Below, one piece after another: positions 8,715 to 17,331 of a DNA stretch of 64,000 nt. The position numbers and the translations under genes were made by a program. The stretch's first letter is position 1, and each line of letters opens with the position of its first letter. Location of the stretch: the NCBI RefSeq assembly GCF_013408985.1, contig NZ_JACBZT010000001.1, positions 2,294,001 through 2,358,000 of the forward strand. The letters are read 5' to 3'. The notes below the pieces were generated by a model. The model did no database searches. It was not told the origin of the DNA and was given only the letters and a program-made list of their open reading frames with translations. Origin of the DNA: Petropleomorpha daqingensis (lineage in GTDB: Bacteria; Actinomycetota; Actinomycetes; Mycobacteriales; Geodermatophilaceae).

Positions 8715-9389
8715 TCAGCGGGCGCGGCGGCGCAGGCGGTCCTCGTCGAGGACGACGACCGACTTGCCCTGCAGCTGGATCCAGCCGCGGTGCACGAAGT
8801 CGGCCAGGGCCTTGTTGACCGTCTCGCGGGAGGCACCGACCAGCTGGGCCAGCTCCTCCTGGGTGAGGTCGTGGCGCACGCGCAGCCCCTCGGCGTCGCG
8901 GCTGCCGAAGCGGTCGGCCATCTGCAGCAGCGCCTTGGCCACGCGGCCGGGCACGTCGGTGAAGATCAGGTCGGCCACCGAGTCGTTGGTGCGGCGCAGC
9001 CGGCGGGCCAGCACGTGCAGCAGCCGCTCGCCGACCTCGGGGTGCGCCTCGATCCAGGGGCGCAGCAGCGTCTGCGGCATGCGGGCCAGCTTGACGTCGG
9101 TCACCGCGGTCGCCGTCGCCGTCCGCGGGCCCGGGTCGAACACCGAGAGCTCGCCGAACTGGTCGGAGGGACCCATCACGGCCAGCACGTTCTCGCGCCC
9201 GTCGGGCGAGCGGCGGGAGAGCTTGATCTTCCCGGACAGGACGATGTACAGGCTGTCGCCCGGCTCGCCCTCGTTGAAGACCACCCGGCCGCGGGGAAGG
9301 TTCAGCGTCTCCAGGCGGCTGAGAACCGGCTCCACGGCTTCTTCCGCGAGACCCTGGAAGAGCCCGGTCTGGGCCAGCACCTCGTCCAC
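8715..9389 (-). CDS. crp: Crp/Fnr family transcriptional regulator (Crp/GlxR)
   Basis: A 224-residue cAMP-receptor-type regulator, the same length as M. tuberculosis Crp. The cyclic-nucleotide domain has [20 protein letters not shown] and the phosphate-binding cassette [17 protein letters not shown] helical hinge leads to a winged helix-turn-helix with [24 protein letters not shown] 9389 is chosen by homology and by AGAGGA six bases upstream. It should control many carbon and respiration genes as a cAMP-responsive factor. A half-conserved CRP-like site lies upstream at 9513. Confidence 0.93.
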   Translation of the reverse strand: MDEVLAQTGLFQGLAEEAVEPVLSRLETLNLPRGRVVFNEGEPGDSLYIVLSGKIKLSRRSPDGRENVLAVMGPSDQFGELSVFDPGPRTATATAVTDVKLARMPQTLLRPWIEAHPEVGERLLHVLARRLRRTNDSVADLIFTDVPGRVAKALLQMADRFGSRDAEGLRVRHDLTQEELAQLVGASRETVNKALADFVHRGWIQLQGKSVVVLDEDRLRRRAR

Positions 9390-9512
9390 TGCACGTCCTC
9401 TCACACACGTCTTCGTCCCGGACGCCGGCAGGCATCCGGGTCCGACGGCAGAGTCTAGGGGGCTGTGCCGATCGTCACCCGTTCGTGCCGGTGATCATGC
9501 CCCGGACGGGCG

Positions 9513-9528
9513 AGTGGCCGTGATCACA
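9513..9528. promoter_or_regulatory. Candidate Crp/GlxR binding site
   Basis: The 16-mer AGTGGCCGTGATCACA matches the TGTGA-N6-TCACA consensus fully in its right half and at GTG in the left. It lies about 125 bp before the crp start and could mediate autoregulation. The match is partial. Confidence 0.3.
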
Positions 9529-9536
9529 GCAAGCGC

Positions 9537-9818
9537 TCAGATCAGCGGTGCGGTGGACTTCCGGGCACGGCCGCGACGGCGCCGCCGCCAGCGGGTCAGC
9601 GCCCGTCGGATGCCCGACCGGGCCAGGGTGTCGACCTCACCGGGGGTGGCCGTGGACAGGAACTCGGACACCTCGCGGCTGTTCGTGGGGCGGCGCAGGG
9701 GTTCTTCGACCCGCTCCATCACCAGGAGGAACGCGATGAGGAGAGGGGGGAACAGGATGACGATGAGCGCGACCACTGCGACCTCCTCGGCGGCACGTGC
9801 GCCCTCGTGTGCGGTCAC
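9537..9818 (-). CDS. Small single-pass membrane protein (Rv3675-like position)
   Basis: A 93-residue protein. Residues about 11-34 form one strongly hydrophobic helix (VAVVALIVILFPPLLIAFLL), followed by a charged tail ending in a run of Arg (RWRRRRRGRARK). It lies between crp and nth, as an uncharacterised membrane protein gene does in mycobacteria. The start is GTG 9818. No catalytic motif is visible and the role is unknown. Confidence 0.65.
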   Translation of the reverse strand: MTAHEGARAAEEVAVVALIVILFPPLLIAFLLVMERVEEPLRRPTNSREVSEFLSTATPGEVDTLARSGIRRALTRWRRRRRGRARKSTAPLI

Positions 9819-9858
9819 GCCAAGGATGACACGGCCCGTCGCTGTCAGTCTCCACGCC

Positions 9859-9864
9859 TACCCT
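9859..9864 (+). promoter_or_regulatory. -10 element TACCCT of nth
   Basis: TACCCT is followed by exactly seven bases and GTG 9872, a classic leaderless actinobacterial arrangement. It supports the long start of endonuclease III. Confidence 0.55.
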
Positions 9865-9871
9865 CGACCGC

Positions 9872-10675
9872 GTGTCCTCACCCGCCAGCTCCTCGCCGGC
9901 CTACGGGCGGCCGGCCCGTGCCCGTCGTCCTGGACGCGGTGCGCTGCCCGGTGGCTCGCCCTACGACCCGGCCGAGACGGCCCTGGCGCGCACCCGCCGG
10001 GCCCGGCGGATGGCCCGCGAGCTGGCGGTGATCCACCCCGACGCGCACTGCGAGCTGGACTTCACCAACCCCTTCGAGCTGCTCGTGGCCACCGTCCTGT
10101 CGGCCCAGACCACCGACAAGATGGTCAACAAGGTGACCCCGACGCTGTTCGCGAAGTACCCGGACGCCGTCGCGCTGGCCGGCGCCGACCGCGGCGAGCT
10201 GGAGACGATCCTCAAGCCCACCGGCTTCTTCCGCGCGAAGGCGAACTCGGCGCTGGGCCTGGCGCAGGCGCTGGTCGAGCGCTTCGACGGGGAGGTCCCG
10301 GGGCGGATGGCCGACCTGGTCACGCTGCCGGGCGTGGGGCGCAAGACGGCCAACGTCGTCCTGGGCAACGCCTTCGACGTGCCCGGGCTGACCGTCGACA
10401 CCCACTTCGGCCGGCTGGTCCGCCGCTTCGGCTGGACCGCCGAGGAGGACCCGGTCAAGGTCGAGGCGCAGATCGCCGAGCTGATCCCCAAGCGCGAGTG
10501 GACGATGTTCTCGCACCGCGTGATCTTCCACGGCCGCCGCGTCTGCCACGCGAAGAAGGCGGCCTGCGGGGCCTGCGGGCTCGCGCAGTGGTGCCCGTCC
10601 TACGGCATCGGTCCCACCGACCCCGAGGTGGCGCTGAAGCTGGTCAAGACCCCGGCCGCGTCGGACACCGAGTGA
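9872..10675 (+). CDS. nth: Endonuclease III (DNA glycosylase/AP lyase)
   Basis: A 267-residue base-excision-repair enzyme removing oxidised pyrimidines. The helix-hairpin-helix [17 protein letters not shown] carries the catalytic Lys, and the catalytic Asp is in [10 protein letters not shown]-terminal [4Fe-4S] loop has cysteines spaced C-x6-C-x2-C-x5-C. The first about 45 residues are a basic Pro/Arg-rich extension not needed for the fold; the GTG start is supported by the TACCCT -10 seven bases upstream. Its stop overlaps the next gene as GTGA, giving an operon nth-TlpA-NUDIX-cupredoxin-marP. Confidence 0.93.
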   Translation: MSSPASSSPAYGRPARARRPGRGALPGGSPYDPAETALARTRRARRMARELAVIHPDAHCELDFTNPFELLVATVLSAQTTDKMVNKVTPTLFAKYPDAVALAGADRGELETILKPTGFFRAKANSALGLAQALVERFDGEVPGRMADLVTLPGVGRKTANVVLGNAFDVPGLTVDTHFGRLVRRFGWTAEEDPVKVEAQIAELIPKREWTMFSHRVIFHGRRVCHAKKAACGACGLAQWCPSYGIGPTDPEVALKLVKTPAASDTE

Positions 10676-11265
10676 CGCGGTTGCGCGCGGCCGCGCTCGC
10701 CGCTCTCGTCCTCACCGCCCTGCTGGCCGGCTGCACGTCGGCCGACCAGGAGTCGCCGCTGCACACCCGCGGCGTCGAGCCCGACAGCGCCTCGGACGAC
10801 GCGACGCTGCCCTGCCCCGACCAGGCGGACGTGACGGCCAAGGGCGACCAGGTGCTGCCGCCGCTGGCGTTCGACTGCCTCGGCGGCGGCACGCTGAACC
10901 TCGGCCGCGCGCCGGGCGTTCCCACTGTCGTGAACCTCTGGGCGAGCTGGTGCGGTCCGTGCCGCCAGGAGCTGCCGCTGATGCAGCAGCTCTCCGACGC
11001 CGCCGGCGGCCAGGTGCAGGTGGTCGGGGTCGTCAGCAAGGACGGCGTCGACCAGGCGACCTCCTTCGCCGCGGACGCCGGTACGACCTTCCCCAGCGCG
11101 TTCGACGGCGACGGCGAGCTGATGACCAAGCTGGGCCTGCAGGGTCTGCCGGCCACCTATTTCGTCGACGCCGACGGCGCGATCACCTACGCCAAGATCG
11201 GTGTCTTCCCCTCGTACGACGCGCTGCGCACAGCGGTCGGCGACCACCTCGGAGTGCAGCTGTGA
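10672..11265 (+). CDS. TlpA/ResA-like thioredoxin-fold lipoprotein (Rv3673c-like)
   Basis: A 197-residue exported protein. A lipoprotein signal peptide ends in LLAGC, putting the anchoring Cys near residue 21. The thioredoxin-like domain has the active site [13 protein letters not shown] and the cis-Pro motif [12 protein letters not shown]. Two further cysteines (PCPDQ, FDCLG) lie before the domain and may form a structural disulphide. The expected role is thiol-disulphide exchange outside the membrane, for example cytochrome c maturation. The GTG overlaps the nth stop. Confidence 0.88.
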   Translation: MTRLRAAALAALVLTALLAGCTSADQESPLHTRGVEPDSASDDATLPCPDQADVTAKGDQVLPPLAFDCLGGGTLNLGRAPGVPTVVNLWASWCGPCRQELPLMQQLSDAAGGQVQVVGVVSKDGVDQATSFAADAGTTFPSAFDGDGELMTKLGLQGLPATYFVDADGAITYAKIGVFPSYDALRTAVGDHLGVQL

Positions 11266-12014
11266 CCGACTGGGACGGCGTTCCCGACTACCTGCGCCGC
11301 CTCGTCGAGGCCTCGGTGGACCTGCCCCTGCGGCACCGCATGCCCCGGGCCACCGCCACCGCCCGCCGCTCGGCGGTGCTGATCCTCTTCGGCGAGGGCC
11401 CCTCGGGTCCCGACGTGCTGCTCATCGAGAAGTCCCCGACCCTGCGCCGGCACGCCGGCCAGCCGGCGTTCCCCGGCGGCGGCGTCGACCCCGGTGACGA
11501 CTACCCGGTCGGGACGGCGCTGCGCGAGGCGCAGGAGGAGGCCGGCGTCGAGCCGGGTGGCGTCCGGGTGCTGGCGACGCTGCAGGAGCTGTTCCTCGGC
11601 CCGTCGGACAACCTCGTCGTCCCCGTCGTGGCCTGGTGGGAGAAGCCGAGCGAGGTCCTGGTCGGCGACCCGCGGGAGGTGGCCCGGGTGGCGCGCGTGC
11701 CGCTGGACGACCTGGCCGACCCCGCCAACCGGTTCCGGGTCTCGCACCCCTCGGGCTTCATCGGCCCGGCGTTCGGCGTCGCCGACATGGTGGTCTGGGG
11801 CTTCACCGCCGGTCTGCTCGACGCGATCCTCGAGGCGACCGGCCTCGCCCGGCCGTGGAACACCGCCGACGTGCGCCCGCTGCCGTTGCCGGGCGCCCGG
11901 GCCGCGGCGCTGCCGGGCTCGCTCGACGAGGACGACGACGAGGACGACGCCGCGCCGACGGTCGCCGATCCCGCGCCCGACGGGCCGCCCACGCGTACCG
12001 TCGGCCCCCGATGA
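11262..12014 (+). CDS. NUDIX hydrolase, CoA pyrophosphatase type (Rv3672c-like)
   Basis: A 250-residue protein with the NUDT7/8-type preface RRHAGQPAFPGGGVDPGD, followed by the box helix ALREAQEEAGVE. The UPF0035 signature of CoA pyrophosphatases is thus recognisable. It probably hydrolyses CoA or acyl-CoA to phosphopantetheine products. A highly acidic tract of Asp/Glu (LDEDDDEDD) lies in the C-terminal tail. It overlaps both neighbours by 4 nt (GTGA, ATGA). Confidence 0.87.
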   Translation: MTDWDGVPDYLRRLVEASVDLPLRHRMPRATATARRSAVLILFGEGPSGPDVLLIEKSPTLRRHAGQPAFPGGGVDPGDDYPVGTALREAQEEAGVEPGGVRVLATLQELFLGPSDNLVVPVVAWWEKPSEVLVGDPREVARVARVPLDDLADPANRFRVSHPSGFIGPAFGVADMVVWGFTAGLLDAILEATGLARPWNTADVRPLPLPGARAAALPGSLDEDDDEDDAAPTVADPAPDGPPTRTVGPR

Positions 12015-12481
12015 GGGTGCTGGGGGGCCGGCCGGCGAGGAGAGCCCGGCGGATCGGAGCGCTGGTGGTCGGGGTGGTCCTTGCCGGCGGAGTGCTGGCC
12101 GGGTGCGGTGGCAGCAGTGGCGCCACCGCGACCGCGTCGTCCCCGGTGGACCCCGACCTCGGCAAGGTCACCACGGACGCCGACGGCGTCCAGGAGGTCA
12201 CCCTGCAGACCGAGGACGACTACGTCTTCAACCCGGACCACTTCACCGTCGCCCCGGGCAAGGTCCGGCTCACCGTCACCAACGTGGCCAAGCAGCTGAC
12301 CCACGACTTCCGGTTCACCCCGGGCAAGGCGCCGGGGGCGATCTCGGCCGAGATCCCGCTGCTCGCCCCCGGTGACAGCAGGACGATCGAGTTCACCGTG
12401 ACCGCGCCCGGCGACTACCCCTTCGAGTGCAGCTTCCACGTCCAGCTGGGCCAGACCGGCACGATGACGGTGAATGGCTGA
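12011..12481 (+). CDS. Cupredoxin-domain lipoprotein
   Basis: A 156-residue exported protein. An Arg-rich start, a hydrophobic helix and the lipobox LAGC give a lipoprotein. The mature domain is a plastocyanin-like cupredoxin. Copper ligands by alignment are H98 (THDF), C140 and H143 (ECSFH). The axial position, normally Met five residues after the second His, is Gln148, as in stellacyanins. It overlaps the NUDIX stop (ATGA) and precedes marP by 2 nt. It may be a small electron carrier or copper binder on the cell surface; it is not part of the mycobacterial block. Confidence 0.82.
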   Translation: MRVLGGRPARRARRIGALVVGVVLAGGVLAGCGGSSGATATASSPVDPDLGKVTTDADGVQEVTLQTEDDYVFNPDHFTVAPGKVRLTVTNVAKQLTHDFRFTPGKAPGAISAEIPLLAPGDSRTIEFTVTAPGDYPFECSFHVQLGQTGTMTVNG

Positions 12482-12483
12482 CC

Positions 12484-13665
12484 GTGTCGATCGTCGATCT
12501 CATCCTCATCGCGCTCGCGCTGCTGTTCGCCTTCTCCGGCTTCCGCCAGGGGCTGATCGTCTCCGCGGCCTCGTTCCTCGGCTTCTTCGGCGGCGCGGTG
12601 CTGGGCGCCCAGCTGTCCGGCCCGGTCGCCGACCGGATCAGCGGCTCGAGCGTCACCCGGGTGTTCGCCGCGCTGGTCGTCGTCCTGGCCGGCGCGTTGC
12701 TGGGGCAGGTGCTCGCGGGCGCCGTGGGCCGGGCGGTCCGCCGCCGGGTCACCTGGGAGCCGGCCAAGATGGTCGACTCCGTGGCCGGCGCGGTGCTGTC
12801 GGCGGCCGCGGTCCTGCTGGTCGCGTGGATGGTCGCCACGCCGCTGGCCAGCTCGCCGTTCCCGCAGGTCGCCAGCCAGGTGCGCGGCTCGGCGCTGGTG
12901 CAGGCCGTCGACAAGGCGGTGCCCGACAGCGTCCGGTCGGTGTACAGCAACCTGCGCGAGGCGATCGAGCGCCGCGGGCTGCCCGACGTCCTCGACCCGC
13001 TGACGCCCACCCAGGCCCGCGAGGTCCAGGCTCCGGACAAGGCGCTGGAGACCAGCCCGGTGGTGGCCTCGGTGTCCGGCTCGGTCGTCAAGGTCACCGG
13101 CATCGCGCCGTCGTGCTCGCGGCAGATCGACGGCTCCGGCTTCGTCTACGCCGCCGAGCGGGTCATGACCAACGCGCACGTGCTCGCCGGCGTGACCAAC
13201 CCGAAGGTCGAGGCCGAGGGCGAGGAGTACGACGCGACGCCGGTCTACGTCGACCCGCAGACCGACATCGCCGTCCTCGACGTCCCCGGGCTGCCGCAGG
13301 TGCCGCTGAGCTTCGCCGCGCAGCCGGTCGACACCGGCGCCGACGCGATCATCATGGGCTACCCGGGCGGCGGGCCGTTCTTCGTCGGCGCGGCCCGGGT
13401 GCGCGACCGCGGTGAGATCAGCGGGCCGAACTTCCGCAACACCGGCACGGTCACCCGCGACGTCTACGCGCTCTTCGGGACGGTCCGGGCCGGCAACTCG
13501 GGCGGGCCGCTGTTCGACCCCGAGGGGCACGTGCTCGGCGTCGTCTTCGCCTCGGCGATCACCGACCCGAACACCGGCTACGCGCTGACCGCCGCCGAGG
13601 TCGCCAACGCCGCCACCCAGGGCGCGACCGCCCAGAGCCGGGTCGACACCGGACCGTGTGAGTAG
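12484..13665 (+). CDS. marP: MarP-type membrane serine protease
   Basis: A 393-residue protein, close to the 397 of M. tuberculosis MarP (Rv3671c). About four N-terminal transmembrane helices (CvpA-like) precede a chymotrypsin-fold periplasmic protease. The triad by position is H232 (TNAHVL), D261 (TDIAVLDV) and S339 (GNSGGPL). C211 and the near-terminal C392 are placed like the cysteines forming MarP's regulatory disulphide. The family protects mycobacteria from acid and oxidative stress by processing cell-wall enzymes. GTG 12484 gives the family N-terminus. The downstream hairpin terminates it. Confidence 0.92.
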   Translation: MSIVDLILIALALLFAFSGFRQGLIVSAASFLGFFGGAVLGAQLSGPVADRISGSSVTRVFAALVVVLAGALLGQVLAGAVGRAVRRRVTWEPAKMVDSVAGAVLSAAAVLLVAWMVATPLASSPFPQVASQVRGSALVQAVDKAVPDSVRSVYSNLREAIERRGLPDVLDPLTPTQAREVQAPDKALETSPVVASVSGSVVKVTGIAPSCSRQIDGSGFVYAAERVMTNAHVLAGVTNPKVEAEGEEYDATPVYVDPQTDIAVLDVPGLPQVPLSFAAQPVDTGADAIIMGYPGGGPFFVGAARVRDRGEISGPNFRNTGTVTRDVYALFGTVRAGNSGGPLFDPEGHVLGVVFASAITDPNTGYALTAAEVANAATQGATAQSRVDTGPCE

Positions 13666-13670
13666 AAGGA

Positions 13671-13721
13671 CCCCGATGCCCCCCACGCCTCGCAGGCTCG
13701 GCGCGGGGCCCTGCATCGGGG
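13671..13721. terminator. Bidirectional hairpin between marP and the epoxide hydrolase gene
   Basis: CCCCGATGC (13671-13679) pairs with GCATCGGGG (13713-13721), with a second small hairpin inside. It lies between convergent genes. Confidence 0.65.
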
Positions 13722-13729
13722 CCGTTCCA

Positions 13730-14656
13730 TCACGTCGCGAAGTCGGCGATCGCTGACGTGACTTCGTCGGGGGCCTCCTCGGGCAGGAAGTGGCCCAGGC
13801 CCGGCAGCACCCGCCACTGGTAGGCGCCGGCGACGTAGCGCCCGGAGCCCTCCGCGGTGCCCGGCAGGATGTAGCCGTCGCCGCCCCCGTGCAGCTGCAG
13901 GGTCGGCGCGGAGATCGGCGCCGCCATGCGGCGGGCGTAGCGCAGCCCGTCCGGCCGCAGCTGGGAGCGGCCGGCCCACCGGTAGTACTCCATCGCGCCG
14001 TAGGCGGCCTGCGGGATCCGCGCCGCCGACCGGTAGCGGCCCACCGCCTCGGCGAAGTCGGCGGTCTGCGTCCAGGCGGGCCCCGCCCAGCGGCGCATCA
14101 ACTCGGCGACCGGGTCGTCGTCGGCGCGGGTCAGCCGCCGCTCCGGCAGCCGGGGGAGCTGGAAGCGCAGCGCGTGCCGCAGCGCGTGCCGCTGCTCGGT
14201 GTCGGTGATGCCGGCCCGGAGCCGCCGAGGGTGGGCCATCGAGAGGACGACGAGCCGCCGCACGCTGCGCGGGTGCAGCGCCGCCGTCGTCCAGGCCAGC
14301 AGACCGCCCCAGTCGTGCCCGACGACGACGGCGTCCTGCTCGCCGAGCGCGCGCACCAGCGCTGCGACGTCGGCGGACAGCGTCGGCAGGTCGTAGCCGC
14401 GCGGCGGCTTGTCGCTGGCGCCGTAGCCGCGCAGATCCGGCGCGACCACGCGGAACCCGGCCGCGGCGAGGCCGGTGAGCTGCGCCCGCCAGGCCCACCA
14501 GAACTGCGGGAACCCGTGCAGCAGCAGCACGAGCGGACCCTCCCCGGCCTCGGCCGCGTGCAGCCGCACGCCGTTGGCGGAGATGTCGCGGTGGGTCCAG
14601 GGACCGGGCAGCAGGACGCTGGTGGCGTCCGGCAGCGGATCGTCCGGGGCGGTCAC
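13730..14656 (-). CDS. Alpha/beta hydrolase, epoxide hydrolase type (EphE-like)
   Basis: A 308-residue hydrolase. The oxyanion motif LLHGFPQFWW and the nucleophile elbow GHDWGG mark the catalytic Asp typical of epoxide hydrolases. A lid domain follows, and the C-terminal catalytic His is in GLGHFLPEEAP. Position and type match Rv3670 (ephE). The likely reaction is opening of epoxides to diols, possibly detoxification. Start GTG 14656 lies 19 nt after the holin-like gene stop, so both probably share a message. Confidence 0.87.
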   Translation of the reverse strand: MTAPDDPLPDATSVLLPGPWTHRDISANGVRLHAAEAGEGPLVLLLHGFPQFWWAWRAQLTGLAAAGFRVVAPDLRGYGASDKPPRGYDLPTLSADVAALVRALGEQDAVVVGHDWGGLLAWTTAALHPRSVRRLVVLSMAHPRRLRAGITDTEQRHALRHALRFQLPRLPERRLTRADDDPVAELMRRWAGPAWTQTADFAEAVGRYRSAARIPQAAYGAMEYYRWAGRSQLRPDGLRYARRMAAPISAPTLQLHGGGDGYILPGTAEGSGRYVAGAYQWRVLPGLGHFLPEEAPDEVTSAIADFAT

Positions 14657-14675
14657 CTCAGGGAGCGGTCGCCCG

Positions 14676-15164
14676 TCAGACCAGGTAGGTGTCGGGATCC
14701 CGCAGCGTGACCTGGCCGTGCGCGACGGTCGGCAGGTCGCGGCGGCGCTTGCCGGGCTCCTCGCGGTGCAGCACGTCGGGCAGCTCGCGCAGGGACTCCA
14801 TGGTCCGCTCGGGCTTGTCGACCTTCTTGATGAACCGCAGGCCGACCAGCGCGGCCAGGCCCGCCGCGCCCACGAACAGGCCGAAGACGATGAGGAACGC
14901 CGCCCAGCGGGGCAGCCAGAGGGCGAGCAGCTCGGCCACGAAGAAGAAGAAGTAGATGCCGGAGATCGCCAGCAGCACACCGGCCGCGCTGAAGGCGCCG
15001 GCGCCGATGCCGGCCTTCTTCGCCGACTTGCTGACCTCCGCCTTGGCCAGCTCGACCTCGGCCCGCACGAGCGTGGACATGTCGGCCATCGCGCTCTGCA
15101 CCAGCTCGCCGATGGAGGGCTCCTGGGGCCCGGTGGCCCGGCTCGTCGGTGCGCTGTGGGCCAC
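14676..15164 (-). CDS. Phage holin family (DUF1469/YqjE-like) membrane protein (Rv3669-like)
   Basis: A 162-residue protein. An amphipathic N-terminal segment (SIGELVQSAMADMSTLVRAEVELAK) precedes two transmembrane helices around a short loop (GIYFFFFVAELLALWLP, FLIVFGLFVGAAGLAAL). It ends in a basic cytoplasmic tail. GTG 15164 is chosen for the GGAGG eight bases upstream; ATG 15200 is possible. The family name is historical, and nothing viral is nearby. The function is unknown, perhaps in envelope organisation. Confidence 0.8.
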   Translation of the reverse strand: MAHSAPTSRATGPQEPSIGELVQSAMADMSTLVRAEVELAKAEVSKSAKKAGIGAGAFSAAGVLLAISGIYFFFFVAELLALWLPRWAAFLIVFGLFVGAAGLAALVGLRFIKKVDKPERTMESLRELPDVLHREEPGKRRRDLPTVAHGQVTLRDPDTYLV

Positions 15165-15240
15165 GAGTGGCTCCTCCCAGATCGGCGGTGCGAACACCAT
15201 GATCGTGCCGGATACCCCGCGGACGCGCGCGTGAGACCCC

Positions 15241-15297
15241 CCGTCGGGTGACCGGAGGCTGGGAGCGCAGGAAACCTGCGCTCCCAGCCTCCGACGG
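15241..15297. terminator. Strong hairpin terminator after acs
   Basis: The 18-bp perfect arms 15254-15271 and 15275-15292 enclose a 3-nt loop. The flanks CCGTCGG and CCGACGG extend the stem after a bulge. It terminates the minus-strand acs gene. Confidence 0.85.
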
Positions 15298-15299
15298 GT

Positions 15300-17255
15300 T
15301 CAGTCCTCGGTGGAGCTCGGGAGCTTCTCCTTGATCAGCTCCATCACCGAGGAGTCGGTGAGCGTGGTGACGTCGCCCAGCTCGCGGTTCTCGGCGACGT
15401 CGCGCAGCAGCCGGCGCATGATCTTGCCGGAGCGGGTCTTGGGCAGCTCCTGCACGACCATGATCTGGCGCGGGCTGGCGATCGGCCCGATCTCCCGGCG
15501 CACGTGCAGCCGCAGCTCCTTGACCAGCTCCTCGCCGGAGTCCTCGGCTGCGCCGCGCAGGATCACGAACGCGACGATGCCCTGCCCGGTCGTCGGGTCG
15601 CTGGCGCCGACCACCGCCGCCTCGGCGACCGCGTGGTGGGCGACCAGCGCGGACTCGACCTCGGTGGTCGAGATCCGGTGCCCGGAGACGTTCATGACGT
15701 CGTCCACCCGGCCGAGCAGCCAGATGTCGCCGTCCTCGTCCTTCTTGGCGCCGTCCCCGGCGAAGTACATGTCGCCGAAGCGGGTCCAGTACGTCTCCTT
15801 GTAGCGCTCGTCGTCGCCCCAGATGGTGCGCAGCATCGACGGCCACGGCTCGGTGAGCACGAGCAGCCCGGTGGTGTCGTCGGGCAGCTCCTTGCCCTCG
15901 TCGTCGACGACCTTCGCCGAGATACCCGGGAAGGGGGTCTGCGCGGAGCCGGGCTTGAGGTTCGTGACGCCGGGCAGCGGCGTGATCATGTGCGCGCCGG
16001 TCTCGGTCTGCCACCAGGTGTCCACGATCGGGCAGCGGCCGCCGCCGATGTGCTCGTGGTACCAGAGCCAGGCCTCGGGGTTGATCGGCTCGCCGACCGA
16101 GCCCAGCAGCCGCAGCGACGAGAGGTCGAAGCCGGCCGGGACGTCCTCGCCCCACTTCATGAACGTGCGGATCGTCGTCGGCGCCGTGTAAAGGATCGTC
16201 ACGCCGTAGCGCTGCACGATCTCCCACCAGCGGCCCTTGTGCGGGGTGTCCGGCGTGCCCTCGTACATCACCGACGTCGCCCGGTTGGCCAGCGGCCCGT
16301 AGACGATGTAGCTGTGGCCGGTCACCCAGCCGACGTCGGCCGCCGTCCAGTAGACGTCGGTGTCGGGCTTGAGGTCGAAGGTCGCCCAGTGCGTGTAGGC
16401 GACCTGGGTCAGGTAGCCGCCGGAGGTGTGCAGGATCCCCTTCGGCTTCGCCGTCGTCCCGGACGTGTACATGATGTAGAGCGGGTGCTCGGCGTCGAAC
16501 GCCTCGGCCGTGTGCTGGTCGGACTGCCTGCCCACGACGTCGTCCCACCAGAGGTCGCGGCCCTCGGTCCACGCGACGTCCTGCTCGGTGCGCTTGACGA
16601 CGACGACGTTGCGCACGCTGTCGGTGCGGCCCAGGGCGTCGTCGACGGCCGGCTTGAGCGCGCTCGGCGCCCCGCGGCGGTAGCCGCCGTCGGCGGTGAT
16701 GACCAGGACGGCGCCGGCGTCGGTGATCCGGCTGGCCAGGGCGTCGGCGGAGAAGCCGCCGAAGACGACCATGTGGACGGCGCCGATGCGGGCGCAGGCG
16801 AGCATCGCGATGATCGTCTCGGGGATCATCGGCATGTAGATGGCGACCCGGTCGCCGGCCTGGACCCCCAGCTCGAGCAGCGCGTTCGCGGCCTTGCAGA
16901 CCTCGGCGGTGAGCTCGGCGTAGGTGATCGTGCGGGTGTCGCCCGGCTCGCCCTCCCAGTGGTAGGCGACCTGGTCGCCGTGGCCGGCCTCCACGTGCCG
17001 GTCCAGGCAGTTGTAGGCGACGTTGAGCTTCCCGCCGACGAACCACTTCGCGAACGGCGGGTTGCTCCAGTCCAGGACCTCGTCCCAGTCCTTCTCCCAG
17101 GTCAGCCGCCGGGCGGCGTCCTCCCAGAAACCCAGCCGGTCCTGCGCCGCGCGCTCGTAGACGTCCGGGCCCACGTTGGCCTGGCCGGCCAGCTCCTCGG
17201 ACGGCGGGAACCGTCGGGTCGCGGCAGCGTGGTCCTGGCTGTGCGTCTCGCTCAT
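15300..17255 (-). CDS. acs: Acetyl-CoA synthetase
   Basis: A 651-residue AMP-forming ligase converting acetate, ATP and CoA to acetyl-CoA. The core motifs are [11 protein letters not shown] (phosphate loop), DTWWQTETG, a hinge near YFAGDGA, and the acetylation site PKTRSGK at the C-terminus. The Trp that restricts the pocket to short chains is in DTWWQTE. The length fits the family. A strong GAGGAGGT lies five bases before the ATG. The gene ends the block shared with M. tuberculosis (Rv3667). Confidence 0.96.
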   Translation of the reverse strand: MSETHSQDHAAATRRFPPSEELAGQANVGPDVYERAAQDRLGFWEDAARRLTWEKDWDEVLDWSNPPFAKWFVGGKLNVAYNCLDRHVEAGHGDQVAYHWEGEPGDTRTITYAELTAEVCKAANALLELGVQAGDRVAIYMPMIPETIIAMLACARIGAVHMVVFGGFSADALASRITDAGAVLVITADGGYRRGAPSALKPAVDDALGRTDSVRNVVVVKRTEQDVAWTEGRDLWWDDVVGRQSDQHTAEAFDAEHPLYIMYTSGTTAKPKGILHTSGGYLTQVAYTHWATFDLKPDTDVYWTAADVGWVTGHSYIVYGPLANRATSVMYEGTPDTPHKGRWWEIVQRYGVTILYTAPTTIRTFMKWGEDVPAGFDLSSLRLLGSVGEPINPEAWLWYHEHIGGGRCPIVDTWWQTETGAHMITPLPGVTNLKPGSAQTPFPGISAKVVDDEGKELPDDTTGLLVLTEPWPSMLRTIWGDDERYKETYWTRFGDMYFAGDGAKKDEDGDIWLLGRVDDVMNVSGHRISTTEVESALVAHHAVAEAAVVGASDPTTGQGIVAFVILRGAAEDSGEELVKELRLHVRREIGPIASPRQIMVVQELPKTRSGKIMRRLLRDVAENRELGDVTTLTDSSVMELIKEKLPSSTED

Positions 17256-17331
17256 GCGCTACCTCCTCGATATGGCCTCCACCACACCGTATTGCGCCCG
17301 CGGCCTGCGCGTCCCTGTGAGTCCGCAGGTC

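Noticed and set aside
8269-11265. Very long open frame of about 998 codons on the plus strand
   Set aside because: It runs antisense through crp and in the wrong frame through nth before joining the TlpA frame. Composition is Arg/Gly/Ala-rich as expected of GC-rich shadow frames; only its 3' end, the TlpA-like gene, is real.
14676-15164. Phage holin annotation as a sign of prophage
   Set aside because: No lysin, integrase or structural gene is nearby, and the same gene sits at this place in mycobacteria. The family name is misleading.
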